From NCBI GenBank assembly GCA_949825065.1, contig OX463849.1, positions 39,461,852 through 39,525,851 of the forward strand: DNA of 64,000 nt, written 5' to 3'. Under the pieces are notes generated by a model. That model worked only from the letters and a program-made list of their open reading frames with translations, searched no databases and had not been told where the DNA came from. This DNA comes from Odontocerum albicorne (Eukaryota > Arthropoda > Insecta > Trichoptera > Odontoceridae). Position 1 is the first letter of the stretch; every line of letters starts with the position of its first letter. The position numbers and the translations under genes were made by a program. Positions 35,722 to 46,060 of this stretch are shown here, one piece after another.

Positions 35722-36007
35722 TACAAGGTGATATCGAAAAGTTCATGAACTAAGGCTGAAAAATTATTTAAATTTGGCCGCCATCCCCTTCGAAATACTC
35801 CCCTTGAGAATGTACAGTGATCCTAGCATGCCTCAAAGGTATCACGGAAGTCCTTTTGCTGAAGGGCGTCCAATACTGCCTGCAACTCTGTTTGGATTTC
35901 ATCTATGATTTTGAAGCGGTGTCCCCTCAGATTAAATTTCATTTCTGGGAACAAGTTAAAGTCACTCGAGGAGGAGTCATCTGGAGTATAGAGGGTTTGA
36001 GATGACT

Positions 36008-36018
36008 GTTGTATTATT
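36008..36018. repeat. RTE target site duplication, left copy
   Basis: GTTGTATTATT occurs here and again at 39354-39364, exactly flanking the RTE. Confidence 0.85.
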
Positions 36019-39000
36019 ATTAAGGGGCTCACAATTTTGGTAGGGTCACGGAGATGCGTGTTTTGCTGGAAAACATGTGTCTGTTAAATACCGTGTAATG
36101 CCACAGTTGCATTCCATCAGCAACACTACCAATAGTCCTACTCCTCAGCGTCCACGAGTGGCCTCTGGCCCCGCGAGCCCTGGGCAATGTGGTCACTAGC
36201 ACAAATAACATCAGTGCCATAGCAGATGAGGAGAGGATGAATGGCGAGTGTCCGGCGCCATAAAACCGGGCCCCCCCAGCTAAGGGTAGGTAACCCCGAA
36301 AGAAAAATCCCTGGAGAAGGCAACGGGAAACCACTCCAGTATATTCCCAGGATATCACTATGAAGAGAAAACAAACAGCCACGGCCCCGAGTCCCGGGCG
36401 ACCCTTCGATGGGTCAGGGGTGCTAAGAATCTCCCGGCTCAACATAGTGAAAGACATGATAAAGATCGGAACTTGGAATGTGAGAAGTTTATATGCTGCT
36501 GGTAAAATAGACAATGTTGCACAGGAGATGAACAGAATGAAGATTAATATCCTTGGTATTAGCGAACTCAGATGGACTAGAGCAGGTGTGCATCAGCACA
36601 ACAAGGGTAACCTATATTATTCAGGAAGTGATATATCTGACAAAAACCACCGGAATGGGGTTGGCATATTTGTATCAATGGACTATATTAGATTTGTTAA
36701 AAAGTTTATACCTGTATCGGATAGAATCATTATCCTACAATTAGAAGCAAGACCTTTCAATGTAAATATCATACAAGTATACGCACCAACAGCTGACTCT
36801 AAATATGATGATGAAGTTGAGAGACTTTATGAAAGCATTGCACAAATTCTGAAATCAACCAAGAGTGATGACATCAATATTATAATTGGAGACTTTAATG
36901 CGAAAATAGGACAAGGTCGCCGTTCGCATTTAGTTGGAGATTATGGTCTAGGAGATTCCAATAAAAGAGGCGACAGAATGTTTGAGTTCTGTGAAGAACA
37001 CAATATGGTTGTTGTCAACACATGGTACAAACTTCCTAAACGTAGACTTTACACATGGAGATCCCCACAGGACAATCCAACTATCCCCAACCCTATCAGA
37101 AACCAAATAGACTATGCATTGATTGGAGAACGTTTCAGAAATAGTATTAAACGTGCCACAACATACCCTGGTGCTGATATAGGATCGGATCACAATCCAC
37201 TTGTTATTGACATCAGATTGAAGTTGAAGGTACTTGCAAGGAAAACCAAAAGAACGGGACTGAACACAGAGAAACTGAAAGATCCACTTACCAAAGATAC
37301 AATGTCATCCGAGCTGAATTATAAATTGCAACAACTTAACAATGTCAACAGTGGTACAGTTGAAGAACAATGGAAAATTTTTAAAAACACAATACAGGAT
37401 ATAAGTAAGAAGCATTTGAAATCTGAAAAACTGACTCGTAAGAAGCAATGGATGACAGACCACATATTAAACTTAATGGAACAGCGTAGGGTAGTTAGTA
37501 CCAAAAATCGCAATAGTGATGAATACAGGAACCTCCAAAGGATTATAAAACGTGAGATCAGGAATGCCAAGGAAGAGTGGATAAAAAAACAATGCGAAGA
37601 GTTAGAACAGTATGACCAGATGCATGATGCATTTAATCTGCATAGGAAACTAAAAGAACTGTCCGGTCTTAATAGTAAACCGAGACCATCATGCCTTACA
37701 GATGACTCAAACAATCTAATTTTGGATGATTCAATCATTCAAAAGAAGTGGGAAGATTATATTCAGAATCTCTTTAAAGACTCTCGCATTGACATTGAAA
37801 TGCCACAGTGTGATCAAGGTCCTACTATATTAAAATCGGAATTATTACATGCTATTAAAAATTCAAAGACCAGAAAGGCAGGTGGACCTGACGAAATCTC
37901 CATGGAGGTTATCAAGCTGATTAATGAAAATAATGTTGACTGCTTACTCAAACTATTTAACAATATATATGACACAGGGATTATCCCCCAAGATTGGTTA
38001 ACATCATTATTTATTACTATACCCAAAAAACCAAACCCAAGAAAATGTAATGACTATCGTCTTATAAGCCTTATGAGTCATATACTTAAACTATTTCTGA
38101 AGATTATACATGCAAGAATAAGACTGAAATGCGAGCAAGACCTGGATGATACCCAGTTTGGGTTCAGAAATGGCTTCGGTACCCGCGAAGCGTTGACTAC
38201 AATAAATGTTTTACTCCAGAAATGCCATGATCAAAGAAAAAATGTTTATAGTTGCTTTATTGATTATGAAAAAGCATTTGACAGAGTCAAACACACAGAG
38301 TTGATAAAATTGCTTCAAAGATGTAATGTAGATGATAAGGATGTGAGAGTGATTAAAAATCTGTACCGGGACCAAAACGCTGTTATCAGACTTGAAAATG
38401 GAACCACTTCACAAAGTATTCCCATTCAGCGTGGAGTTAGACAAGGATGTGTACTCTCACCTACTTTGTTCAACATGTACTCTGACTTTGTCTTCAAGCA
38501 GGCGCTGACTGATATAGATATCGGCGTCAAGGTCAACGGTGTAGTCATCAATAACATTAGATATGCTGATGACACGGTTCTACTGGCAGATGGTATAGAA
38601 GACCTTCAACAGCTTTTGGATAGGATCAGTTCCACCGGTGAGCATTATGGTTTGAACATTAATGTCAGCAAAACTAAGCTGATGATTTTCAGTCGAGAAA
38701 GTCATCCAAATGCAAATCTTCGGCTGGGTGGTGTCAATATTGAAAGGGTAAAGCAGTTTAAGTACTTGGGCAGCATCATCACTGAGAATCTGGACCCCGA
38801 TATAGAAATTAAATGTAGAATAGAAGCAGCTCGTGCAGCTTTTAATAAAATGAAAAATCTTCTCTGCAACGATAATATAAATTTGAAGCTCAGACAAAGA
38901 ATGATCAAGTGTTATGTGTGGTCAGTTTTGCTTTATGGTGTCGAGGCATGGACCCTCAAAGTTAATATCATTAACCGCTTGGAGGCTTTTGAAATGTGGA

Positions 39001-39353
39001 TCCACCGAAGGATGCTAAGAATATCCTGGACTGACATGATTAGCAACGTTGAAGTATTGCGTAGAGCAAATACACAGAGAGAATTGTTCACAACAATCAA
39101 GCTCCGTAAGACTTCATATTTTGGCCACATAATGAGAGGTGAAAAGTATGCAATCCTACAACTTGTCATAAAGGGGAAGATTGAGGGTCGTAGAGGAGTT
39201 GGAAGAAGGCAGCACTCCTGGCTTCGAACATTAGAGAATGGACCGGGATGAGAGGTGTGGAGGAGCTGTTCCGTGCTGCCCAGGACAGACAAGGTTTCTC
39301 CCAAGTGATCGTCAACGTCGGGGGGACCCGGCAGGACACATGAAGAAGAAGAA
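36019..39353 (+). mobile_element. RTE-clade LINE, nearly full length
   Basis: This 3.3-kb element is bounded by an 11-bp target duplication. It has a GC-richer 340-bp 5' region, one long open frame (36360-39251) and a very short 3' end with a GAA microsatellite tail (39343-39353). A single endonuclease-plus-RT frame with a short simple-repeat tail is the RTE layout. The 5' region appears complete, since the left target copy directly precedes it. Confidence 0.88.
36360..39251 (+). CDS. RTE endonuclease-reverse transcriptase (963 aa), frameshifted at C-terminus
   Basis: This polyprotein of an RTE-type non-LTR retrotransposon nicks target DNA and primes reverse transcription there. An apurinic-like endonuclease spans residues about 36-285: GTWNVRSL, ILGISELRW (catalytic Glu), QVYAPT, IIGDFNAKIG, TWRSP, QIDYALIGERF and GSDHNPLV. 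The reverse transcriptase spans about 485-770: RKAGGPDEISMEV, FITIPKKPNP, FGFRNGFGTREA, CFIDYEKAFDRVKH (first catalytic Asp), GVRQGCVLSPTLFNMY and IRYADDTVLLA (the other two catalytic Asp residues, near residue 735). The C-terminal region has LLYGVEAWTL, EMWIHRRMLRISW and GRRQHSWLRTLE. The frame then stops at 39251, but frame +2 from about 39236 continues EWTGMRGVEELFRAAQDRQG to a TGA at 39343. One indel therefore removed the last 35 or so residues. All key catalytic motifs are intact. Confidence 0.92.
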   Translation: MKRKQTATAPSPGRPFDGSGVLRISRLNIVKDMIKIGTWNVRSLYAAGKIDNVAQEMNRMKINILGISELRWTRAGVHQHNKGNLYYSGSDISDKNHRNGVGIFVSMDYIRFVKKFIPVSDRIIILQLEARPFNVNIIQVYAPTADSKYDDEVERLYESIAQILKSTKSDDINIIIGDFNAKIGQGRRSHLVGDYGLGDSNKRGDRMFEFCEEHNMVVVNTWYKLPKRRLYTWRSPQDNPTIPNPIRNQIDYALIGERFRNSIKRATTYPGADIGSDHNPLVIDIRLKLKVLARKTKRTGLNTEKLKDPLTKDTMSSELNYKLQQLNNVNSGTVEEQWKIFKNTIQDISKKHLKSEKLTRKKQWMTDHILNLMEQRRVVSTKNRNSDEYRNLQRIIKREIRNAKEEWIKKQCEELEQYDQMHDAFNLHRKLKELSGLNSKPRPSCLTDDSNNLILDDSIIQKKWEDYIQNLFKDSRIDIEMPQCDQGPTILKSELLHAIKNSKTRKAGGPDEISMEVIKLINENNVDCLLKLFNNIYDTGIIPQDWLTSLFITIPKKPNPRKCNDYRLISLMSHILKLFLKIIHARIRLKCEQDLDDTQFGFRNGFGTREALTTINVLLQKCHDQRKNVYSCFIDYEKAFDRVKHTELIKLLQRCNVDDKDVRVIKNLYRDQNAVIRLENGTTSQSIPIQRGVRQGCVLSPTLFNMYSDFVFKQALTDIDIGVKVNGVVINNIRYADDTVLLADGIEDLQQLLDRISSTGEHYGLNINVSKTKLMIFSRESHPNANLRLGGVNIERVKQFKYLGSIITENLDPDIEIKCRIEAARAAFNKMKNLLCNDNINLKLRQRMIKCYVWSVLLYGVEAWTLKVNIINRLEAFEMWIHRRMLRISWTDMISNVEVLRRANTQRELFTTIKLRKTSYFGHIMRGEKYAILQLVIKGKIEGRRGVGRRQHSWLRTLENGPG

Positions 39354-39364
39354 GTTGTATTATT
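39354..39364. repeat. RTE target site duplication, right copy
   Basis: Identical to 36008-36018. Confidence 0.85.
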
Positions 39365-39627
39365 TTCTCTCAAAAACTTGACGCAGGCAAATTGCTTGAA
39401 TTTGTCAGCCATCGTAAACACATGTTGGCAGTACGAATCCAAGTGGCAAACTGACTCAGCAAACTTGGGTGCAATGGGTGATCTTCAAACTTGGGTGATC
39501 TTCAGTCTTCTGCACGTACAGGTCGAATATTACAACCACAGTTTGTACAGTCTGGAAACTTTTCTATATCACATTGTATAATAACGTCATAGTTACACAT
39601 TTGTAATTTCACTGAGATTTTAGTATA

Positions 39628-40183
39628 TATAGAGTGGCCCATGAAAGGCTGAAGGATATACATTGCTGTACTGCGCACACTGCCATCGTCACCCTGGCAG
39701 TGTGCGTAGTAGCCCCATCCTATTGTAACCATACCTCCTGATTATCTTCAACCGCTGGGCGTAAATTTTTTTTAAGCATTGTCCTATACAGGGCCCCATT
39801 GATTCTTTCTTCCTGACCTTCCTCATTTTCAAAGAAATAGGGTCCGATAACTCTTTCAACCATAACATCGCACTAAACAGTGCATTTTCGAGGATGCAAT
39901 TGATGCTGATGTAATTCCCTGGGATTCCCAGTACCCCAAAATCTGCAGTTTTGTTTGTTGATGTACCCGTTTAAATGAAATTGAGCCTCATCACTCATTA
40001 TCAAGTTGTTCAAAAAGTTATTATCTCTGGCTAGGTGTTGAAATCGAATGGCGTACTGCAGGCACTGCTGAGTATCTTGGGGTAGTAAAGCTCTATAACC
40101 TGTAAAAAAGAAAATGAAAAAGATTGAAAATGAACAAGTTATGACTTTTTCAAACCCTTCAGTCTTTCAGTGGCCACCCTATA
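39628..40183 (-). mobile_element. Tc1/mariner-superfamily element, partial transposase, 28-bp TIRs
   Basis: The ends form inverted repeats with a few mismatches (TATAGAGTGGCCCATGAAAG at the left). The minus strand has decayed transposase sequence. It includes MSDEAQFHLNGYINKQN near 39990, FWGTGNPREL, KCTVWCDV, IGPYFFENEEGQ and DGATTHTARVT (a DGAxxHTA catalytic strand). The pattern is that of the IS630-Tc1-mariner superfamily. The exact family is not assigned. The N-terminal half is missing and stops are present. Confidence 0.75.
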
Positions 40184-40559
40184 CAAGTAATATTATAATT
40201 ATATATATAAATAGGCAGAATATATACTGTTAATATCTGTATCAAGTTTAATTATCACGTTCGTAAGGAAAAAGCAAAGGATATGCACAGAAAAAATAAA
40301 GAAAACAAATTACCAACAAAATAGTACTTCTAGGTTTATGGTAGAAACTTGCCCATATCAGGGATGTTTTCTGTTTGGGTGAACAGAAAAGATACTAAAA
40401 ATTCTACTATATCATGCATCTCTTATCTCCTCTTCACTCATGCACCATTTCACACAGCTCTATTCTTTCATTCCTTTGTTTTAAAATCTGATTTACATAA
40501 TCCAACCATATGTTCTTTCTCTCTCAACATTTTTCTCCACATTAGAGGTTGGCAATCAT
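40184..40559. other. no gene recognised
   Basis: This is AT-rich DNA between two transposon remnants; nothing is identifiable. Confidence 0.45.
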
Positions 40560-41000
40560 CATGGCTATTTGAACTTTGTCTGCAGCTGCTCTGAACAATG
40601 TCTTTGTGCTACAGTGGAACCATTTTCTTAGGTTCTTCAGCCAGGAATTTCTTCTTCCTACACTTAGTTTTTTCTGTATCATACTCTGCTATATAACTTG
40701 GATGATTTCATATTTGTTTGCTCTCATGAAATGCCCAAAGTATTCCAATCTCCTCCTCTCAATACAAGTGAGTACCTCTGCATTTTTTTATGCGTCTGAG
40801 GACCTCTTCGTTGCGCACTTTTTCAACCCACGAAATCTTTAATATTCCCTTGTAGTACCACATATCAAATACTTCTATTCGTTTTTTGGTGGCTTGGGTG
40901 AGTGTCCCAAGTTTCTACACCATAAAGAAGTACTAAAAAGATGTAACATTGTACAATGTGCATTCTTAATTTGAGGTTGAAGTCTATTTCAGAGAATATT
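40560..41000 (-). pseudogene. RTE-like LINE, decayed C-terminus
   Basis: Minus-strand frames give VLLYGVETWDT, then FDMWYYKGILKISWVEK-like, EVLRRI-like, LEYLGHFMRANKYE, VGRRNSWLKNLRKW and LFRAAADKV. This is the same block order as the end of the RTE at 36019-39353, but much diverged. It is a relic of an older, related element. Confidence 0.75.
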
Positions 41001-41274
41001 TTTCATTTTGAAGAAACAGTTCTGTGCCATCTCAATCCTGGTTCTGATTTTCTGGGAATGATCTCATTGGTCATTAAACCAGCATCCCAGATATTTCTAT
41101 TTGTATACTCTTTCAATGCACCCGGATTTTACTTGTCATATATCAATGTTGTTTTTTACTTGTCATCAATTCATGTTATCCAAAGTTAACTTATTTTGTT
41201 CCCATCTTTTCATTCTCTCTTCCGTATTATGAATAATTTTGGAAGATTTTTTGTAAAATGTTGTGCTTAATATA

Positions 41275-41600
41275 TTGGGTTGTCTGGAAAGTAATTTCGT
41301 ATTTATAGGTCAAATTCAAACACAGCATTGCACTTAATGCTTGTTGATGGTAGTATTCAATATTTTCAGTATTTCAGTAATCTCTCGTGTCGTAGAATGC
41401 TGGGTTTTCTCGATTAAAGCTGACTGTCATCAGTGGTAATTGGCTTTCCAGAGCAGATACCATCTTCAAGTGTCATATCACCAGTACGGTATTTTCAAAC
41501 CACATTTAATGCACAGTATCGCTTATGGCACCTTCCCCATACACTGTAAAGAACTTTGGTTTTTTTCGCATTTTTTCCTTTGAATTATTAAAAAAGCAAT
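41275..41600 (-). pseudogene. mariner relic with one terminal repeat
   Basis: TTGGGTTGTCTGGAAAGTAA at 41277 looks like a mariner terminus. The minus strand nearby carries short transposase-like blocks, including REITEILKILNTTINKH (second helix-turn-helix). It is heavily decayed and 3' truncated. Confidence 0.55.
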
Positions 41601-42203
41601 AAGTACTGAAAAAAAAACTTGTTTTGTTTCATCTTTGAAATAATGCCAATAATAACCGCTTACCGGACAACCAACCTATTATATCTTTTAGTGCCCCATT
41701 TATTTTGTAAAACACCTTTCAATACTCTTAACACTTGTTCTTCTTTTTCCCATTTTTTCCACTGCCATTTAGGAAATCCTAATTTCCATTTTCAGTATTT
41801 AGTTATATTTGTTAATTTCATTTTTTCGCTTCTTTCGAACAATCAATCACTTGCATATATTTTTTCTTATACATATTTAACAATTATAATTCCTGCCAAT
41901 GATAGTATTTTGAAAAATACTATACAAGTATTTTATGTTAGACCAGTATTAGATTATTATTTAACTCAGTATTTTATAAAACATTCCAGCGAATTATATA
42001 AAATTGTTCTTCAAAAGCATTTTTTCTTTCTAAAATATTTCTTTAATTAGATTTTATTGCTTTAATTAAATAAGTTTCGTATAATTCGGTATTTTAAATT
42101 ACTTATAATTGATTTATTAAGTTTCTTAGTATTATTTCAACCAGTGCAATATTTAAAAATATTTTAACTTACGAGTACCATATGTAACATTAAAATTCAG
42201 GAC
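41601..42203. other. no gene recognised
   Basis: This is very AT-rich. A 143-codon frame at 41619-42050 is Phe/Ile/Leu-rich and looks like an artefact of composition. Confidence 0.5.
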
Positions 42204-42320
42204 CAGTGTTGTTAAAGTTACTCAAAAAAATCAAAACTAGATTGATACGTATCCTTTAAGTTCAAGTACCAAACTACTTAAGTAGCTAAGAATAAAGTAG
42301 CTATACTCTCAACATCACTG
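42204..42320. mobile_element. 117-bp hAT-like MITE
   Basis: The left end CAGTGTTGTTAAAGTTACTC and the right end, the complement of CAGTGATGTTGAGAGTATAG, have the CAGTG start and AGTA-rich termini seen in hAT elements. No 8-bp target duplication is evident. It forms the seed of the following array. Confidence 0.5.
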
Positions 42321-43397
42321 CTGAGAAGTTATATGACTGACGAGTCACAAAACTAGATTGATACGTATCCTTTAAGTTCAAGTACCAAACTACTTAAGCA
42401 GCTAAGAATAAAGTAGCTATACTCTTAACATCACTGCTGAGAAGTTATATGACTGACGAGTCACAAAACTAGATTGATACGTATCCTTTAAGTTCAAGTA
42501 CCAAACTACTTAAGCAGCTAAGAATAAAGTAGCTATACTCTTAACATCACTGTTGAGAAGTTATATGACTGACAAGTCACAAAATTAGATTGATACGTAT
42601 CCTTTAAGTTCAAGTACCAAACTACTTAAGCAGCTAAAAATAAAGTAGCTATACTCTTAACATCACTGCTGAGAAGTTATATGACTGACGAGTCACAAAA
42701 CTAGATTGATACGTATCCTTTAAGTTCAAGTACCAAACTACTTAAGCAGCTAAGAATAAAGTAGCTATACTCTTAACATCACTGCTGAGAAGTTATATGA
42801 CTGACGAGTCACAAAACTAGATTGATACGTATCCTTTAAGTTCCAGTACCAAACTACTTAAGCAGCTAAGAATAAAGTAGCTATACTCTTAACATCACTG
42901 CTGAGAAGTTATATGACTGACGAGTCACAAAACTAGATTGATACGTATCCTTTAAGTTCAAGTACCAAACTACTTAAGCAGCTAAGAATAAAGTAGCTAT
43001 ACTCTTAACATCACTGCTGAGAAGTTATATGACTGACGAGTCACAAAACTAGATTGATACGTATCCTTTAAGTTCAAGTACCAAACTACTTAAGCAGCTA
43101 AGAATAAAGTAGCTATACTCTTAACATCACTGCTGAGAAGTTATATGACTGACGAGTCACAAAACTAGATTGATACGTATCCTTTAAGTTCCAGTACCAA
43201 ACTACTTAAGCAGCTAAGAATAAAGTAGCTATACTCTTAACATCACTGCTGAGAAGTTATATGACTGACGAGTCACAAAACTAGATTGATACGTATCCTT
43301 TAAGTTCAAGTACCAAACTACTTAAGCAGCTAAGAATAAAGTAGCTATACTCTTAACATCACTGCTGAGAAGTTATATGACTAACGAGTCACAAAAC
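42233..43397. repeat. tandem array, 116-bp unit, 10 copies
   Basis: Ten units at an exact 116-bp step run from 42233 to 43392, with a partial AAAAC after. Each unit is the inner 88 bases of the 117-bp MITE through its right end, plus 28 bases of flanking DNA (CTGAGAAGTTATATGACTGA onward). Units differ by only one to four bases. Copies 6 and 9 share a private C (TTCCAGTACC), which points to a later three-unit (348-bp) duplication. Confidence 0.95.
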
Positions 43398-44097
43398 ATG
43401 TATAAATTCTAAATCCTTGCCAAATTTACATACTAATCTAAGGTTTTTATCTTTTATATCCAAAAATAATAAATGTCTATTTACACATTTGATTATATGT
43501 ATTATATAATTTTTATACATTTAATAAAAAAATCACACTCAACTCTTGTTTTTATTTCTTAAAAAAATATTATTATAATTTTTTATATGGCACGGAGCCT
43601 CGGACATTCAAGGTATTCAATAGACAAATAATTGATGCCTTTGAGATGTATGTTGCAGATGGCTCTTGTATATTCCATGGGCTGTCAGAAGAATCAATTG
43701 AATGATTATTGAAAAGCTCAGGGGTGAGATGCGTCTCTTTATGAACGGTGTTTACAATGTGAACATCTGGGGCAGAGCTAGAGACCCTGCTATACAAAGT
43801 AGAACTGGCCGCAGGGGTGTGGAGAGGTAGCGTGGCGTGGGGAATCAGTGAGGCCGAGACTGCAAACACATGTATCACCAAGCTGACTGGAGTAGGGGAT
43901 TCGAATGAACGAACTATCTCTCTTGATCTGTGTAAATAAGTTGAAGTTTCGATGAACTTTTCCAGATCTGTGAAAATATGTTGAAGTTTCGATGTGCTTT
44001 TTTTTATACGAGTATATTGGAATGGATTAATTAATACGTGGCATATTTTTGTTATTATTTTCTTAGGTTATTTTTTCTTTGTTTATGTAAGTTAACC
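43398..44097. other. unassigned DNA with a 102-codon frame
   Basis: A minus-strand frame at 43573-43881 has ordinary residue composition and is less AT-rich than its surroundings. It has no recognisable domain and no splice context. A 36-base direct repeat containing GTTGAAGTTTCGATG lies at 43930-44005. Confidence 0.4.
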
Positions 44098-45007
44098 CAT
44101 CGATCAATAAGTCCCGGGACTAACCAACAGATGGCGCCTCTAATAACAAATCCGTACCATTATCAGTTAGTACCAACCTTTAGAAGTTATGTGTCAAAAT
44201 TTCATGATATTCCGACATTGTGTCATTGACTTACAGCGGTTTTAGTGATGCTACTTTTGCTATTTTCAAAACAATGGAAAAAAAAACAAATTTCGTGTGT
44301 TGATGAAACATTGCTTTTTAATGGGAAAAAATACCGTTCAAACTCAGCGATGGCTTGAAAAGTATTATCCAGGTTCTTTTCCGTCGAAAACAACCATTTG
44401 TCGGTGATATGCTGATTTCAAACGCGGTTGTACAGACACAAATGATGCTGAACACTCTGATCGTCCAAATGAAGCTGTTACACAAGAAAACATTAAAAAA
44501 AACCCTCAAAATCGTGATGGAAAATCGCAAAGTAAAGTTGCGTGAGATAACTGACATCCTGAAGATATCATTTGGTAGTGTTTACACTATTTTGCATGAA
44601 CATTTGGTCATGAAAAAGCTTTTTTCGAAATGGGTGCCGCGTTTGCTCAAAATGGAACAGAAACAACAACGCATCAATGAAGGTAACGATGACCAAATTG
44701 CATGAGTTAAACTTCGAATTGCTTCCGCACCCACCGCATTCTCCAGATTTGGCCCCCAGCGACTATTGGCTGTTCGCAGACCTCAAAAAGATGCTCCAGG
44801 GAAAGAGATGTGGCTCTAATGAAGAAGTGATTGCCAAAACTAACGCCTATTTTGAAACTAAAGATAAATCGTTCTACACGGCTGGCATAAAAAAGTTAGG
44901 AAAGAATGAATGTATCACTCTTGAAGGAGACTATGTTGATGAATAAAGAAGAATGTTGGCAAACAAATGTTGTTTTAGTAGTTAGTCCTGGGACTTATTG
45001 ATCGATG
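44098..45007 (+). mobile_element. internally deleted mariner (family M1), 910 bp
   Basis: The TIRs are 27 bp and near-perfect (CATCGATCAATAAGTCCCGG at the left). Compared with 24843-26149 it lacks about 396 bp, the first and second catalytic Asp regions. The join is at about 44675-44682, where MEQKQQRIN passes into TKLHELNFELLPHPPHSPDL. It keeps the N-terminal DNA-binding part (frameshifted) and the third-Asp block SPDLAPSDYWLF, ending at 44946. It is non-autonomous. Confidence 0.92.
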
Positions 45008-45249
45008 TGCTAGTTAGGACCTTTGATTACATGATCTCAAGTTTGTATTTTATATGTGGTAGGTTGTATGTATGTGCATACAGTGTTTTGATATTTTTTT
45101 GTATAGATGAATGTAAGTTTTTATAATTTTTTTAACAAGTTGTATTTATATTCATGCGCACTCAAAATCCTAATTTCAATATTACTCTAGTAACCTTTTT
45201 TAATGGTCAATAAAAGACTATTGTAATAAAAAATAAATTTAAAAAATAG

Positions 45250-46060
45250 TGTGTTGTGTCTGTTATCTAGCCTTGTTGCTTTATTGTTTATGAGGTCGCG
45301 GATGTGTGATAAGAGCGTATATGTATGTTCGTAGATGTCGGCAAGTATGTTCATCTTCTCATATGAGGTGGTAATGTGAGTAGAAGTGCGGAGTGGTGGT
45401 ATGTTTTCAGGTTGCTTCTGAAGCCCCCTAGCGATTTCCCAGAGTGTCTGCCCCTGGCTTTATGTTAGCTAGTAACCCATAAGGTGTATTCGTGCTGTTT
45501 TTTTTCTTTTTTAAACTTTTTCCCCTATGTGTTGAGTGCAATTTTGTCTGCAGAATGATATGATGTTCGATATGTTTTGTATTCTATTTTTGATCTGTAT
45601 GAGTGTGATATTTTTGAGTTGTATGTATGTGTCATGATCATATTTGATGATATGGGTGAGAGTGTTCACTGTGTCATCGATGGCTTCCGGGGTACCAAAT
45701 GTGAACGATGTTAAGTATAGTTGGGTGTTAATATGTGTTTTGTAACAGGTCCAGTCGGCAACTTGGAAGTCATACGAGTATATCGTTTTGGGGGGTCAGG
45801 CATGAGTGCGTTTAGCACCTCCATCCGACTCACCCCTGGGTAGACCTTTATGATCACCAAGTCCAGAACAAATGTGTTTTACTCACTTGCACAGTGAGTG
45901 GGGTTGTACATTGTGTCGATTCTATGAATTTGAAGAGTTTTTTCATTTGGATTTCTGTATGCCGGGTTCCACATGGAGTGCCTCGCATTGAAATCGCCGG
46001 CCAGGATGACCTGCTTCCCCATCACAAAAGCCGCTATTAGATCCCGAGCATCTTAGCGGA
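45250..46060 (-). pseudogene. Jockey-type LINE fragment: endonuclease end and linker
   Basis: On the minus strand, near 45925-46015, VILAGDFNARHSMWNPAYRN contains the endonuclease GDFNA motif. It continues through NEKTLQIHRIDTMYNPTHC, then VLDLVIIKGLP, DWTCYKTHINTQLYLTSFTF and PEAIDDTVNTLTHII. This is the endonuclease-to-RT linker layout of Jockey-like elements. It is broken by stops, and its order relative to the Jockey RT at 47521-49565 shows it is a separate or rearranged copy. Confidence 0.65.

Larger units (their letters stand above)
35722..39579 (-). mobile_element. deleted mariner (family M4) split by an RTE insertion
   Basis: The TIRs are diverged but clear: TACAAGGTGATATCGAAAAG at 35722 and the complement of TACAATGTGATATAGAAAAG ending at 39579. 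The minus strand of the right half holds a transposase start at 39412 (MADKFKQFACVKFLRE). The left half holds a C-terminal part (YTPDDSSSSDFNLFPEMKF, then HSQGEYFEGDGGQ). Without the RTE and one target copy the element is about 512 bp, so most of the transposase had been deleted before the RTE arrived. Confidence 0.8.

Noticed and set aside
41619..42050. 143-codon Phe/Leu/Ile-rich frame that looks like a membrane protein.
   Set aside because: Its composition simply reflects T-rich DNA and there is no recognisable topology or family pattern.
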